From UBA1738 sp045580145 (GTDB lineage: Bacteria > Bacillota > Clostridia > UBA1381), in NCBI GenBank assembly GCA_045580145.1, contig JAZNNI010000119.1, forward strand, positions 1 through 31,253: DNA of 31,253 bases, read 5' to 3'. The notes beneath the pieces are model-generated. The model was not told where the DNA came from and did not search any database. It was given only the letters and a program-made list of their open reading frames with translations. Positions 1-8,172 of the stretch are shown piece by piece (position 1 is the first letter of the stretch; every line of letters begins with the position of its first letter). A program made the translations under genes and the position numbers.

Positions 1-1
1 A

Positions 2-1663
2 AAATGCAGTATTTTATCAGATGCAGAAAAACAGGAGCTTTTGGATATTGCAGGCGATGAAAAGGAGATAGAGGAACGTTTTTACCGTGAGCTTGAGTTC
101 GGAACAGCCGGAATGCGCGGGATTTTAGGCATAGGTAAAAATCGTATGAACATATATAACGTGCGCCGTGCGTCCTGCGGAGTAGCGAAGTATGTAAAGG
201 ATGCAAATGCTCAGGATAAGGGTGTATTAATTGGCTATGACACAAGAAATTTCTCGAGAATATTTGCAGAGGAAACAGCTAAAACACTTGCGGCATATGG
301 TGTAAAGGTATATCTTTTTGACACAGTTCATTCAGTTCCGGAGGTTTCGTTTGGCATAAGAGAATTAGGCTGCGGAGCGGGTGTTATGATTACTGCGAGC
401 CATAACCCGAAGGAATACAACGGCTTTAAGGTTTACGGACCTGACGGCGGACAGCTTCCGCCTGATGCGGCACAAATCGTTATTGATGAAATTGGAAGGC
501 TTGATGTTTTTGATGATGTTAAATTTATTTCCTTAGACGAGGCAAAAAGTGCGGGACTTTTGGAAATAGTAGGGCCACAGCTTAATGAAAAGTTCTTGGA
601 AATCATCAAAACTCAGCAGATAAATCCTGAAGCGGTTTACGAGGTTGCAGACACAATGAAGCTGGTTTACACACCTTTCCACGGAACAGGTGCAAGACCG
701 ATTAAGGAAATTTTGAAGAGAATTGGCTTTAAAAATGTCTTGGTTGTTAAAGAACAGGACAATGAGGACGGCAATTTCTCAACAGTAAAATCACCGAACC
801 CAGAAAATGCAGAGGGCTTTGCTCTTGCAATAGATATTGCAAAGGAAAACGATGTTGACCTTATAATCGGCACTGACCCCGACTGTGACCGTGTGGGAAT
901 TGTGGTAAGGGACAAAGAGGGTGTGTATAGAACTCTTACCGGAAACCAGACAGGTGCACTTTTGGTTGAATATATCCTACGTGCAAGAAAAGAACAGGGA
1001 AAGCTTCCAAAAGACGGTGTTGTTATAAAGACGATTGTTACAACCGAGCTTGCGGCTGCTATTGCAAAAGCCTATGATATTGAAATAATGAGTCTTTTGA
1101 CAGGCTTTAAGTATATTGGCGAAAAGATGACCGAGTTTTCCGAAAAGAAAAATCATACCTATCTTATTGGCTTTGAGGAAAGCTATGGATATCTTGTCGG
1201 AAATCACGCAAGAGATAAAGATGGTGTTGTTGCGACAATGCTTATTGCCGAAATGGCGGCATATTACAGAACCAAGGGTATGACTTTATATGAGGCGCTA
1301 CTTGACATCTACAATACCTACGGCTTCTGTGCAGAACGGACAGTTTCTTTCACAATGCCGGGTAAGGACGGTATGGAAAAGATGTCGGAAATTCTTGTGA
1401 ACTTAAGAAAAACACCGATAACATCTGCAATCGGTATGGATGTTGTAAAAACTACTGACTATCAGTATGATGAAACAGGACTTCCAAAATCAAACGTTCT
1501 TCGCTATGATTTGTCGGATGAAAAGACCTACTTCATTATAAGACCGTCAGGAACAGAGCCTAAAATCAAGCTTTATATTGGTACATCTGCAGACAGTATG
1601 GAGGCAGGAAATGAGCTTATTGATGAGCTTGTCAGCGATGTAAAAGGACAGATGGGAATATAG
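2..1663 (+). CDS. pgcA: Phosphoglucomutase / phosphomannomutase, PgcA type (5' end outside window)
   Basis: Alpha-D-phosphohexomutase that interconverts glucose-1-phosphate and glucose-6-phosphate (possibly also mannose phosphates), linking glycolysis to UDP-glucose and cell-envelope glycans; cytosolic. The frame is open from base 2 with no start in a good context, and the first visible residues already align with the family's N-terminal region, so the true start lies upstream and roughly 20-30 residues are missing. Visible motifs: the phosphoserine loop TASHNP (Ser codon at 398), the Mg2+ loop GTDPDCDR (869-892), the sugar-binding GFEESYG (around 1171) and the phosphate-binding RPSGTEPK (1541-1564). 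All four domains are therefore present. The roughly 550 visible residues fit B. subtilis PgcA (about 580). It is followed by a separate promoter, so it is probably the last gene of its own unit. No clear terminator is seen before 1697. Confidence 0.93.
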   Translation, partial: KCSILSDAEKQELLDIAGDEKEIEERFYRELEFGTAGMRGILGIGKNRMNIYNVRRASCGVAKYVKDANAQDKGVLIGYDTRNFSRIFAEETAKTLAAYGVKVYLFDTVHSVPEVSFGIRELGCGAGVMITASHNPKEYNGFKVYGPDGGQLPPDAAQIVIDEIGRLDVFDDVKFISLDEAKSAGLLEIVGPQLNEKFLEIIKTQQINPEAVYEVADTMKLVYTPFHGTGARPIKEILKRIGFKNVLVVKEQDNEDGNFSTVKSPNPENAEGFALAIDIAKENDVDLIIGTDPDCDRVGIVVRDKEGVYRTLTGNQTGALLVEYILRARKEQGKLPKDGVVIKTIVTTELAAAIAKAYDIEIMSLLTGFKYIGEKMTEFSEKKNHTYLIGFEESYGYLVGNHARDKDGVVATMLIAEMAAYYRTKGMTLYEALLDIYNTYGFCAERTVSFTMPGKDGMEKMSEILVNLRKTPITSAIGMDVVKTTDYQYDETGLPKSNVLRYDLSDEKTYFIIRPSGTEPKIKLYIGTSADSMEAGNELIDELVSDVKGQMGI

Positions 1664-1696
1664 ATGATTGTGATGATGTGAAAAGGAAGAATTTTC

Positions 1697-1725
1697 TTGA
1701 CAAATTTTTTTAAATAAGCTATAAT
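1697..1725 (+). promoter_or_regulatory. Consensus sigma-A promoter for the riboswitch-oadB unit
   Basis: TTGACA at 1697-1702 and TATAAT at 1720-1725, separated by exactly 17 bases: a perfect consensus pair. Transcription would begin near 1731-1733, immediately before the structured leader, leaving about 145 bases of untranslated RNA ahead of the oadB start at 1879. Confidence 0.88.
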
Positions 1726-1733
1726 CAAGGAGA

Positions 1734-1821
1734 AATAAAAGGGAGTAGCTAACAATATTTGTGACAATCGGCGTCAGTACGGCATTTGCCCGCCATTGTA
1801 TTAAATAGCAAGACTTTTATT
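1734..1821 (+). ncRNA. yybP-ykoY-like riboswitch aptamer (Mn2+ family)
   Basis: The leader has the two hallmark segments of the yybP-ykoY family in the right order: GGGAGTAGC at 1741-1749 and AGCAAGAC at 1807-1814. They are closed by an 8-bp P1 helix (1734-1741 with 1814-1821). Between them lie a helix of ACAAT(C)GGCG with CGCCATTGT (1764-1773 with 1791-1799) and a small GGC-ATTT-GCC hairpin (1781-1790). In characterised members (for example L. lactis yybP) the same two segments form the Mn2+ site. The P1 3' strand is also part of the terminator that follows, the usual ON-switch layout. I identified it from remembered consensus, not a covariance search. The sodium-sensing DUF1646 class is an alternative I cannot fully exclude. 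Confidence 0.72.
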
Positions 1822-1846
1822 GCATTTTTGCAGTAAAAGTCTTTTT
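1810..1846 (+). terminator. Riboswitch expression-platform terminator
   Basis: A stem of 12 pairs with one G-U wobble (1812-1823 with 1830-1841; two more A-T pairs at the base) around a 6-base loop, followed by TTTTT at 1842-1846. The left arm shares 1814-1821 with the aptamer P1 helix, so the two structures exclude each other. Ligand-stabilised P1 should give read-through. Confidence 0.82.
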
Positions 1847-1878
1847 GTATGCTCATCCTTATAGGGAGGAAAGGGAAA

Positions 1879-2988
1879 ATGGAAATTTTATTTGAAAATC
1901 TTTTGCTCATTGAGTGGAAGATGGTGGTTATGTGGATAATAGGCGGAGTACTTATTTATCTTGCAATTAAAAAGAATATGGAGCCGTCGCTGCTATTGCC
2001 GATGGGCTTTGGTGCAATCTTGGTAAACCTGCCTTTATCTGGTGCAGTTACGCAAGGGGCAGAAGTGGGAATTTTAGACGTGCTTTTTGATGCGGCTGTT
2101 GCAAACGAGCTTTTTCCGCTTTTATTGTTTGTGGGAATAGGTGCGATGATTGACTTTACACCGCTTCTTCAAAATCCAAAGCTGATGCTCTTTGGTGCGG
2201 CAGCACAGTTTGGTATATTCTTCACATTAGGTGCGGCAACACTTTTAGGATTTGAGCTTAAGGATGCTGCATCAATCGCGGTAATCGGTGCAGCAGACGG
2301 ACCTACATCAATTTTTGTTGCAAACCACTTTAACTCAAACTACTTGGGGGCAATTATGGTTGCGGCATATTCATATATGGCTCTTGTACCAATCATTCAG
2401 CCGCCTGTTATAAAGCTCATCACATCTAAGAAAGAACGCCTTATCCGTATGGAATACACAGAGAAAAAGGTTTCAAAGACAACAAAGATTTTATTCCCGA
2501 TTGTACTTACTGTTATTGCAGGACTTATCTCACCGCAGAGTGTGGCGTTGGTAGGATTTTTGATGTTTGGTAACTTAATTCGTGAATGCGGAGTCCTCGA
2601 CTCACTTTCTGAAACAGCTCAAAAGGTACTTGCAAATTTAGTTACTCTGTTTTTGGGAATTACGGTTGCCGCAAGAATGCAGGCAGATGCATTTTTGTCG
2701 GTTGAGACACTTATGATTTTGGGCCTTGGACTTGTAGCATTTGTATTCGACACTTTCGGCGGTGTTATGGTTGCAAAGTTCTTAAATATATTCTTAAAGA
2801 AAAAAATCAATCCTATGATTGGCGCAGCGGGAATTTCGGCATTTCCGATGTCTGCGAGAGTTATCAATAAAATGGGGCTTGAAGAGGATAATCAGAACTT
2901 CCTCTTAATGCATTCAATCTGTGTAAATGTATCAGGACAGATTGCATCGGTTATAGCAGGCGGATTGATACTTAAGATGTTCGGCTGA
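1879..2988 (+). CDS. oadB: Na+-translocating decarboxylase beta subunit (OadB/GcdB/MmdB family), orphan
   Basis: Polytopic membrane protein of the family that decarboxylates carboxybiotin on a partner subunit and pumps Na+ outward. I use the ATG at 1879 (369 aa): it has GGGAGGA at 1864-1870, and the in-frame ATG at 1849 lies just behind the terminator and lacks a site. Family signatures are intact: ADGPTSIF around residue 140 and AAYSYMALVPIIQPP around 164-176. NPMIGAAGIS at 311-320 matches the K. pneumoniae ion-path residues I recall as D203, Y229, N373, G377 and S382 (here D140, Y166, N311, G315, S320). No carboxyltransferase (OadA-like) or biotin carrier gene is nearby; only a 41-aa membrane peptide follows. 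Expression appears to be set by the upstream riboswitch. It may work with subunits encoded elsewhere, or act as a stand-alone cation transporter. Confidence 0.9.
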   Translation: MEILFENLLLIEWKMVVMWIIGGVLIYLAIKKNMEPSLLLPMGFGAILVNLPLSGAVTQGAEVGILDVLFDAAVANELFPLLLFVGIGAMIDFTPLLQNPKLMLFGAAAQFGIFFTLGAATLLGFELKDAASIAVIGAADGPTSIFVANHFNSNYLGAIMVAAYSYMALVPIIQPPVIKLITSKKERLIRMEYTEKKVSKTTKILFPIVLTVIAGLISPQSVALVGFLMFGNLIRECGVLDSLSETAQKVLANLVTLFLGITVAARMQADAFLSVETLMILGLGLVAFVFDTFGGVMVAKFLNIFLKKKINPMIGAAGISAFPMSARVINKMGLEEDNQNFLLMHSICVNVSGQIASVIAGGLILKMFG

Positions 2989-3027
2989 GAAAAGTGCGGC
3001 TGAATAATTTTCTCCATATCACTATTT

Positions 3028-3068
3028 TTTGCTCAGGACAGTACCCTTGTGGTACGCCTTGCGGCAAA
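3028..3068. other. Imperfect hairpin between oadB and the small membrane peptide
   Basis: TTTGC (3028-3032) pairs with GCAAA (3064-3068), and a nested GTACC (3041-3045) pairs with GGTAC (3051-3055). A second small hairpin, CTGAAA with TTTCAG, lies at 3077-3095. Neither has a T-run, so this looks like intercistronic structure that could tune the ratio of the two proteins. Confidence 0.4.
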
Positions 3069-3125
3069 TCGGAAATCTGAAAAAAATTCTTTCAGCCTTT
3101 ATGTTATAAGAAAGGAAGTAAAAAT

Positions 3126-3251
3126 ATGAGTTTGAATGTAAACGGATTTTTGGAAATAATACCATCAGCACTCATCGGCTGGGCAAATGTATTTGCAGTT
3201 ATACTGATTGTGGTTGTAATGATTGCATTACTTAATAAGATTTTTAAGTAA
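3126..3251 (+). CDS. 41-residue single-span membrane peptide, possibly a minimal OadG-like gamma subunit
   Basis: A short reading frame with a clear Shine-Dalgarno site (AAGGAAG around 3113-3119) and ATG at 3126. The product has a short polar N-terminus (MSLNVNGFLEIIPSAL), a single hydrophobic stretch at about residues 16-36, and a short basic end (NKIFK). Gamma subunits of Na+-pump decarboxylases are small proteins with one N-terminal membrane helix, which stabilise the complex and bind the alpha subunit through a C-terminal tail. This peptide has the helix but no tail. It lies 137 bases after oadB with no intervening promoter that I can see, so co-expression is likely. The gamma assignment rests on position and topology, not on clear sequence similarity. 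Confidence 0.6.
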   Translation: MSLNVNGFLEIIPSALIGWANVFAVILIVVVMIALLNKIFK

Positions 3252-3280
3252 ATACTAACGAATAAAATCCTTAACAAGTA

Positions 3281-3309
3281 TTGACAATGTAAAAAGAATT
3301 ATATAGAAT
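3281..3309 (+). promoter_or_regulatory. Sigma-A promoter for the BspA-like gene
   Basis: TTGACA at 3281-3286 and TAGAAT at 3304-3309 with a 17-base spacer. Transcription would start near 3316, giving a leader of about 35 bases before the ATG at 3350. Confidence 0.78.
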
Positions 3310-3349
3310 AAATATCATAAATTGTTGATATTTTGAAAGGAATATTGTA

Positions 3350-5332
3350 ATGAAAAAAAGAAATTTAAACGTGATGCTGTTAATTGGCATACTTGCGGCA
3401 CTCATTACGGTGATGCCGTTAACAGTATCAGCGGCATCAGGCGGCGATTGCGGAGAAAGTATTAAATGGACACTTGATGATTCGTATACTCTTACCATTA
3501 GCGGTACAGGAGCAATGACAGATTATAGCGACTACACTTTAGTGCCGTGGTATAATTTGCGGGGGCAAATAAAAAATGTAATTGTTTCAAGCGGTGTTAC
3601 ACACATCGGTGACTATGCTTTTTATCAAATCGGCAATGCTGCAAGCATACAGCTTCCGGAAAGTGTGACAAGTTTAGGTGCGCATTCTCTGGAATCCTGT
3701 GAAGCAACAGATTTTGATATTCCAAGTAAGGTTACAAGCATAGGAGATCATGCATTTGCATATAGCGGTTTTACTAATCTCACCATTCCGAACACCGTGA
3801 CAAGAATAGAAGATGCCACATTTTATCATTGTGCCAGCTTGGCAGGAATAACAATTCCTGAAAGCGTTACATATATAGGTTCTTATGCATTTTATTATTG
3901 CTACTCCTTTGAGAGTGTTACTATTCCTGATAGTGTTACATATATTGGAACCCATGCCTTTGATAATTGTCCGAATTTAAAAACGTTAAAAATCGGAAAC
4001 GGTCTGACCGCAATAAAAGAATATGCCTTTTCCTACTGTTCTGCTTTGGAGAGTGTAACGATAGGAAATGGTGTTAAGACTATAGATAAATATGCATTTT
4101 ATAACTGTATCGGACTTTTGAATCTGAACTTTGGCAGCAGTGTTGAAACCATTTCACACTATGCCTTTAATTACTGTTACAGTCTTAAAAATATTACTTT
4201 TCCTGATTCTTTGAAAAGCATAGGTGAGCGGGCATTTTTTAGGTGTGAAGGCATTGAGAACATAACATTCGGAAATGGTCTTACATATATCGGTGATAGT
4301 GCATTTTATGATTGCATTGCACTGAAAAGTCTGACATTTCCTGATACAAATTTAGCTTTGGACTATATGGCCTTCGGTAATTGCACTGCTCTAACAAGTG
4401 TAGCATTTTCACCATCTATGGAGAGTACAGGAAAATATGCATTTTATGGCTGTACTGCTCTCACAGAAGTGGTTATACCTTATGGTGTCAAGACTCTCGG
4501 TTCAGCTTCGTTTGAACGATGCACTAACCTCACAAATATTACAATTCCTGACTCTGTTACGACTATACTGGCACCGTTTAATTTAACAGGTGTTAAAAGT
4601 ATTGAAATTCCAGAATCTGTTACACGATTGGGCGCTTCTACATTTTATGGATGTACGAGTCTTACAAGTGTCACAATACCGGAATCTGTGACGAGTATTC
4701 TTACTATGAACACGTTTTATGGTTGCAAAAATCTGGAAAAAGTGAATCTTCCTACTACTATTGAAGATGTTAATTTCCAAATGTTTTCCGATTGTCCGAA
4801 ATTAGAATATGTTGTAATCCCTAAGAATGCAGGATATATAGGTAATTATTCTTTTTATAATTGTAGCGGATTAAAATATGTCGTTATTCCTGATTCGATC
4901 AGAAGCATAGGAGCTGATGCATTCACTAATTGCAGCAGCTTGAAGGATATTTATTATGAGGGAAGCGAAGAGGAATGGAAAAAAATAAAAGTTGATTCTT
5001 CAAACACCACTCTTTCAAATGTGACAGTACACTATAATTTTTCATATTATGAAACATCCCATCCAAGTATTTCTAACGAGGATAATATGCTCACAATAAG
5101 TGCATCCATAAAAAACAACACAGCTCTTGAGGTTAAGCCGCGTGTATGGTTTGCGCTTTATGATGCCTCAGGAAAGCTGAAAACAGTTACTAATAAAAGT
5201 ATCAGTGTAAATGCTTCTCAAAATACAGAGATTGATGCTGTAATTGATGATTATACATATGAAAACGGGGACTATGCAAAGGTTTTTGTGTGGGGCAATA
5301 ATAATCTTGTCCCATTAACATCTGCTAAATAA
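3350..5332 (+). CDS. Secreted BspA-like leucine-rich repeat protein
   Basis: 660 residues with an N-terminal signal peptide: basic MKKRNLN, a hydrophobic core, then a likely signal peptidase I site after VSA near residue 27. Next is the usual N-terminal cap of this family (W-x-L-x(5)-LTISGTGAM) around residues 40-60. About twenty 22-24-residue repeats of the pattern 'T-IG-AF-C-L-I-IP-SV' run to roughly residue 535, closed by the cap IYYEGSEEEWKKI. A C-terminal beta-type domain (about 560-660) ends in YAKVFVWGNNNLVPL, a module I associate with clostridial surface proteins. There is no LPXTG motif, membrane helix or S-layer domain, so attachment is unclear. BspA proteins bind host or microbial surfaces in some species; here that is only inference. 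It has its own promoter and GAAAGGA site at 3335. Confidence 0.9.
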   Translation: MKKRNLNVMLLIGILAALITVMPLTVSAASGGDCGESIKWTLDDSYTLTISGTGAMTDYSDYTLVPWYNLRGQIKNVIVSSGVTHIGDYAFYQIGNAASIQLPESVTSLGAHSLESCEATDFDIPSKVTSIGDHAFAYSGFTNLTIPNTVTRIEDATFYHCASLAGITIPESVTYIGSYAFYYCYSFESVTIPDSVTYIGTHAFDNCPNLKTLKIGNGLTAIKEYAFSYCSALESVTIGNGVKTIDKYAFYNCIGLLNLNFGSSVETISHYAFNYCYSLKNITFPDSLKSIGERAFFRCEGIENITFGNGLTYIGDSAFYDCIALKSLTFPDTNLALDYMAFGNCTALTSVAFSPSMESTGKYAFYGCTALTEVVIPYGVKTLGSASFERCTNLTNITIPDSVTTILAPFNLTGVKSIEIPESVTRLGASTFYGCTSLTSVTIPESVTSILTMNTFYGCKNLEKVNLPTTIEDVNFQMFSDCPKLEYVVIPKNAGYIGNYSFYNCSGLKYVVIPDSIRSIGADAFTNCSSLKDIYYEGSEEEWKKIKVDSSNTTLSNVTVHYNFSYYETSHPSISNEDNMLTISASIKNNTALEVKPRVWFALYDASGKLKTVTNKSISVNASQNTEIDAVIDDYTYENGDYAKVFVWGNNNLVPLTSAK

Positions 5333-5363
5333 ATAGAATCCTGAATGAAATATGACGTTTAAT

Positions 5364-5398
5364 AAAAAAATCCTTGCTTTATCAGCAAGGATTTTTTT
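5364..5398. terminator. Bidirectional terminator between convergent genes
   Basis: A perfect 14-bp stem (5364-5377 with 5385-5398) around a 7-base loop. It has AAAAAAA on the left and TTTTTTT on the right, so it reads as an intrinsic terminator in both directions, serving the BspA-like gene and the convergent ATPase gene. Confidence 0.92.
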
Positions 5399-5404
5399 AT
5401 GTGT

Positions 5405-8014
5405 TTATCCATTTATAAGGCCTAAGGCTTTTGATGCTTCCATCAAAACAACCGGAACAAATATAAGCCCTAACGCATAAAGATAAAGCTTTAAAGGTAG
5501 TATCACAAGGCCGAATGCAATATTAATCGGTGTGAATAGTACAAGTAGCACCAAAAGGATTGATAGAAGTGCAGCACCATTTAGCTTTGAGTTTGTAAAA
5601 GGACCGATTTTAAAGAGTGAGCGTTCTGACCTCATATTATACACCTGAATAACCTGAGAAAGCGCTAAAACTGTGAATGCCATTGTCTGTCCGCCTTCTA
5701 AAGTGCCTGTTATATTTCTGCCGAGTCTGAATCCCACAAGAGATAATATAGCGAACATCAGACCTTGCAGGACAACTCTTATTCCAAGTCCGTGAGCAAA
5801 TATTCCCTCGGTTTTAGGCTTTGGTTTTTTGTTCATAATGTCTTTTTCAACCGGCTCCATACCAAGAGCTATTGCGGGGAGACTGTCAGTAACTAAGTTA
5901 ATCCACAAAAGCTGCATTGAAAGAAGCGGTGTTTCGTGCCACAAAAGCATTGCTGCAAATACTGCAATAACCTCTCCGATGTTTGTGCCTAAAAGGAATC
6001 CCACAACCTTTTTGATGTTTGCATAAATTCCGCGCCCCTCACGTACTGCTTCAACAATGGTGGCAAAGTTGTCGTCGGTAAGGGTCATATCGGCAGCACC
6101 TTTCGCAACGTCTGTGCCTGTAATTCCCATAGCGCAGCCAATATCTGCAGCTTTTAGTGCAGGGGCATCATTAACACCATCACCAGTCATTGAAACTACC
6201 TGCCCCTGACGTTGCCAAGCCTTAACAATTCTGATTTTATTCTCGGGTGAAACTCTTGCATAAACTGAAATTTTTGTAACTATCCGGTCAAGCTCCGAGT
6301 CGGTCATAGCATCAAGCTCGGCACCTGTTATTGCAAGGTCGCCTTCTTCTAAAATACCAAGCTCTTTTGCGATTGCAGAGGCTGTGACTACGTGGTCGCC
6401 TGTAATCATAACAGGTTTTATTCCCGCCTTTCTACAGGTTGCAACTGCCGCCTTTGCCTCAGGTCTTGGCGGGTCAATCATTCCGACAAGCCCCATAAAT
6501 ATCAAATCTGTTTCAAGATCTTCCGAAGTTGGATTTTCAGGAATTTTGTCAATCTCCTTATATGCAATAGCCAGCACGCGAAGCGCATCCTCACTCATTT
6601 TTTCTGTGATTTCTTTGGCTTTTTCAAGGTCACCTGCTATGCAACGGGATGCCATCATATCAAATGCACCTTTTACTATTACGAAATATTTTCCGTCAAT
6701 CTCATTGACTGTTGACATCAACTTTCTGTCCGAGTCAAAAGGAATCTCTGCAAGACGTGGAAATTTCTTGTTTAAATCATCCTTTGGCATACCAATTTTG
6801 TGCGCGGCAAGAACGATTGCAGTTTCTGTTGGGTCGCCGATATGTTGTTCTTCTCCGTCTTTAAATATGACCGAGCCGTCACAGCAGAGAGTGCCGTAGC
6901 TCAAAAGCTTTTTAACCTCATCAGAACTATTGTCACTTATATCAACAGCAGAAGCAGCTCCATCAGTGTACGCTTTGACGAGCGTCATACGGTTTTGCGT
7001 AAGAGTACCTGTCTTATCCGAACATATAACACCTGCGCTTCCTAAAGTTTCTACTGCAGGCAGACGGCGGATAAGAGCATTTTGCTTAACCATTCGCTGA
7101 ACACCGATTGAAAGCACGATTGTAACTATGGCCGGAAGTCCCTCGGGGATTGCCGAAACAGCAAGTGATACAGCGGTCATAAAGATTTCCATAACAGGAA
7201 TACCATTGGTGATTCCTACTACAAATATGATTGCGCAGGCAAGTAGTGCAACTATGCCGAGATATTTTCCGAGCTGTGCAAGTTTTTTCTGTAGCGGAGT
7301 CTGAGTTTCTGTTTCGCTGTCTAAAAGATTTGCGATTTTTCCCATCTCGGTATCCATACCTGTTGCGGTAACGACAGCTAAAGCCGTTCCATAGGTAATA
7401 CTGCAGCCGGAGAAAACCATATTACTTCGGTCTCCAAGCGGAGCATTTTCAGGGATGTCAGCATCCGCATCCTTTTCAGAAGGTACAGACTCGCCTGTTA
7501 ATGCTGATTCCTCGCTCTTTAGTGCGGCGCTGGTTAAAAGCCGGCTATCAGCAGGAATGAAGTCGCCGGCTTCTAAATGAATTATATCGCCGGGAACTAA
7601 AAGAGCGGCATCGATGACTATTTCCTTTCCATCACGAATTACGCGCGCGTGCGGGGCAGACATACTCTTTAATGCATCAAGAGCCTTTTCCGCCTTGCTT
7701 TCCTGAAGCACGCCCATAACTGCGTTTATAATAACAATTAAAAGTATTAAAATAGGCTCAAAAAATTCCCTTGGATTCCTTTCGATAAAGGCGATTACAA
7801 AGGAAACTGCTGCAGCAGCAATAAGAATTAAAATCATTACATCCTTAAACTGGTCAAAAAACCTCTTTAATGCTGATTTCTTCTTTTTTTCCTTAAGCTT
7901 ATTCTCACCATATTTTAAGACAAGCTCAGCGGCCGTAGATTCCGAAAGGCCTGAATTTTCAGAAACGTTAAAATGCTTTAAAACATCTTCTTTGGATTGA
8001 TTGTGAAATAACAA
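5405..8014 (-). CDS. P-type Ca2+-transporting ATPase (P2A type)
   Basis: ATP-driven cation export pump of the plasma membrane, 869 residues. I start it at the TTG at 8014: AAGGAGGAA at 8021-8029 is 8 bases away, and the longer frame to 8113 would begin upstream of the promoter. Domains in order: cation-ATPase N-terminal domain, TM1-2, actuator with TGES, TM3-4 with PEGLP, phosphorylation site CSDKTGTLT (Asp about residue 333), nucleotide-binding domain, hinge TGDGVNDAP, TM5-10. TM5 carries NIGEV and TM6 NLVTDSLPA. These resemble the two-site SERCA pattern (N768/E771, N796/T799/D800), so Ca2+ is the favoured substrate. Mn2+ cannot be excluded for bacterial members. It is a single-gene unit with its own promoter and the shared terminator at 5364, convergent to the BspA-like gene. 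Confidence 0.93.
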   Translation of the reverse strand: MLFHNQSKEDVLKHFNVSENSGLSESTAAELVLKYGENKLKEKKKKSALKRFFDQFKDVMILILIAAAAVSFVIAFIERNPREFFEPILILLIVIINAVMGVLQESKAEKALDALKSMSAPHARVIRDGKEIVIDAALLVPGDIIHLEAGDFIPADSRLLTSAALKSEESALTGESVPSEKDADADIPENAPLGDRSNMVFSGCSITYGTALAVVTATGMDTEMGKIANLLDSETETQTPLQKKLAQLGKYLGIVALLACAIIFVVGITNGIPVMEIFMTAVSLAVSAIPEGLPAIVTIVLSIGVQRMVKQNALIRRLPAVETLGSAGVICSDKTGTLTQNRMTLVKAYTDGAASAVDISDNSSDEVKKLLSYGTLCCDGSVIFKDGEEQHIGDPTETAIVLAAHKIGMPKDDLNKKFPRLAEIPFDSDRKLMSTVNEIDGKYFVIVKGAFDMMASRCIAGDLEKAKEITEKMSEDALRVLAIAYKEIDKIPENPTSEDLETDLIFMGLVGMIDPPRPEAKAAVATCRKAGIKPVMITGDHVVTASAIAKELGILEEGDLAITGAELDAMTDSELDRIVTKISVYARVSPENKIRIVKAWQRQGQVVSMTGDGVNDAPALKAADIGCAMGITGTDVAKGAADMTLTDDNFATIVEAVREGRGIYANIKKVVGFLLGTNIGEVIAVFAAMLLWHETPLLSMQLLWINLVTDSLPAIALGMEPVEKDIMNKKPKPKTEGIFAHGLGIRVVLQGLMFAILSLVGFRLGRNITGTLEGGQTMAFTVLALSQVIQVYNMRSERSLFKIGPFTNSKLNGAALLSILLVLLVLFTPINIAFGLVILPLKLYLYALGLIFVPVVLMEASKALGLING

Positions 8015-8053
8015 TTTTAATTCCTCCTTATTGCAATCCTTTGAGTTTAGGAA

Positions 8054-8082
8054 AGTATAACATATTTTATTTAATCTTTCAA
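8054..8082 (-). promoter_or_regulatory. Sigma-A promoter for the P-type ATPase
   Basis: On the minus strand, TTGAAA (8082-8077) and TATACT (8059-8054) are separated by 17 bases. Transcription should start near 8047, leaving about 33 bases of leader with the strong AAGGAGG site. There is no room for a riboswitch. Confidence 0.75.
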
Positions 8083-8131
8083 TAATTAAGGAAATATTTA
8101 ACATATTATACATAAATTATTTCCATAATAG

Positions 8132-8171
8132 AAAAAAATAAACAGTCTACATATATACAAAGTAGACTGTT
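8132..8171 (-). terminator. Terminator of the murA-walJ-rlmH operon
   Basis: A perfect 10-bp inverted repeat, AACAGTCTAC (8141-8150) with GTAGACTGTT (8162-8171). It begins right behind the rlmH stop on the minus strand and is followed by TATTTTTTT (8140-8132). Confidence 0.85.
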
Positions 8172-8172
8172 A

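Noticed and set aside
1849..1878. Upstream ATG start for oadB
   Set aside because: It is only a few bases past the terminator T-run with no ribosome-binding site, and the extra ten residues contain the translated Shine-Dalgarno region.
6384..6899. 171-codon open frame on the plus strand
   Set aside because: Antisense to the nucleotide-binding domain of the P-type ATPase; a coding-strand shadow with no ribosome-binding site.
8015..8113. N-terminal extension of the P-type ATPase
   Set aside because: The extension would start upstream of the predicted promoter. The TTG at 8014 has a strong AAGGAGG at proper spacing.
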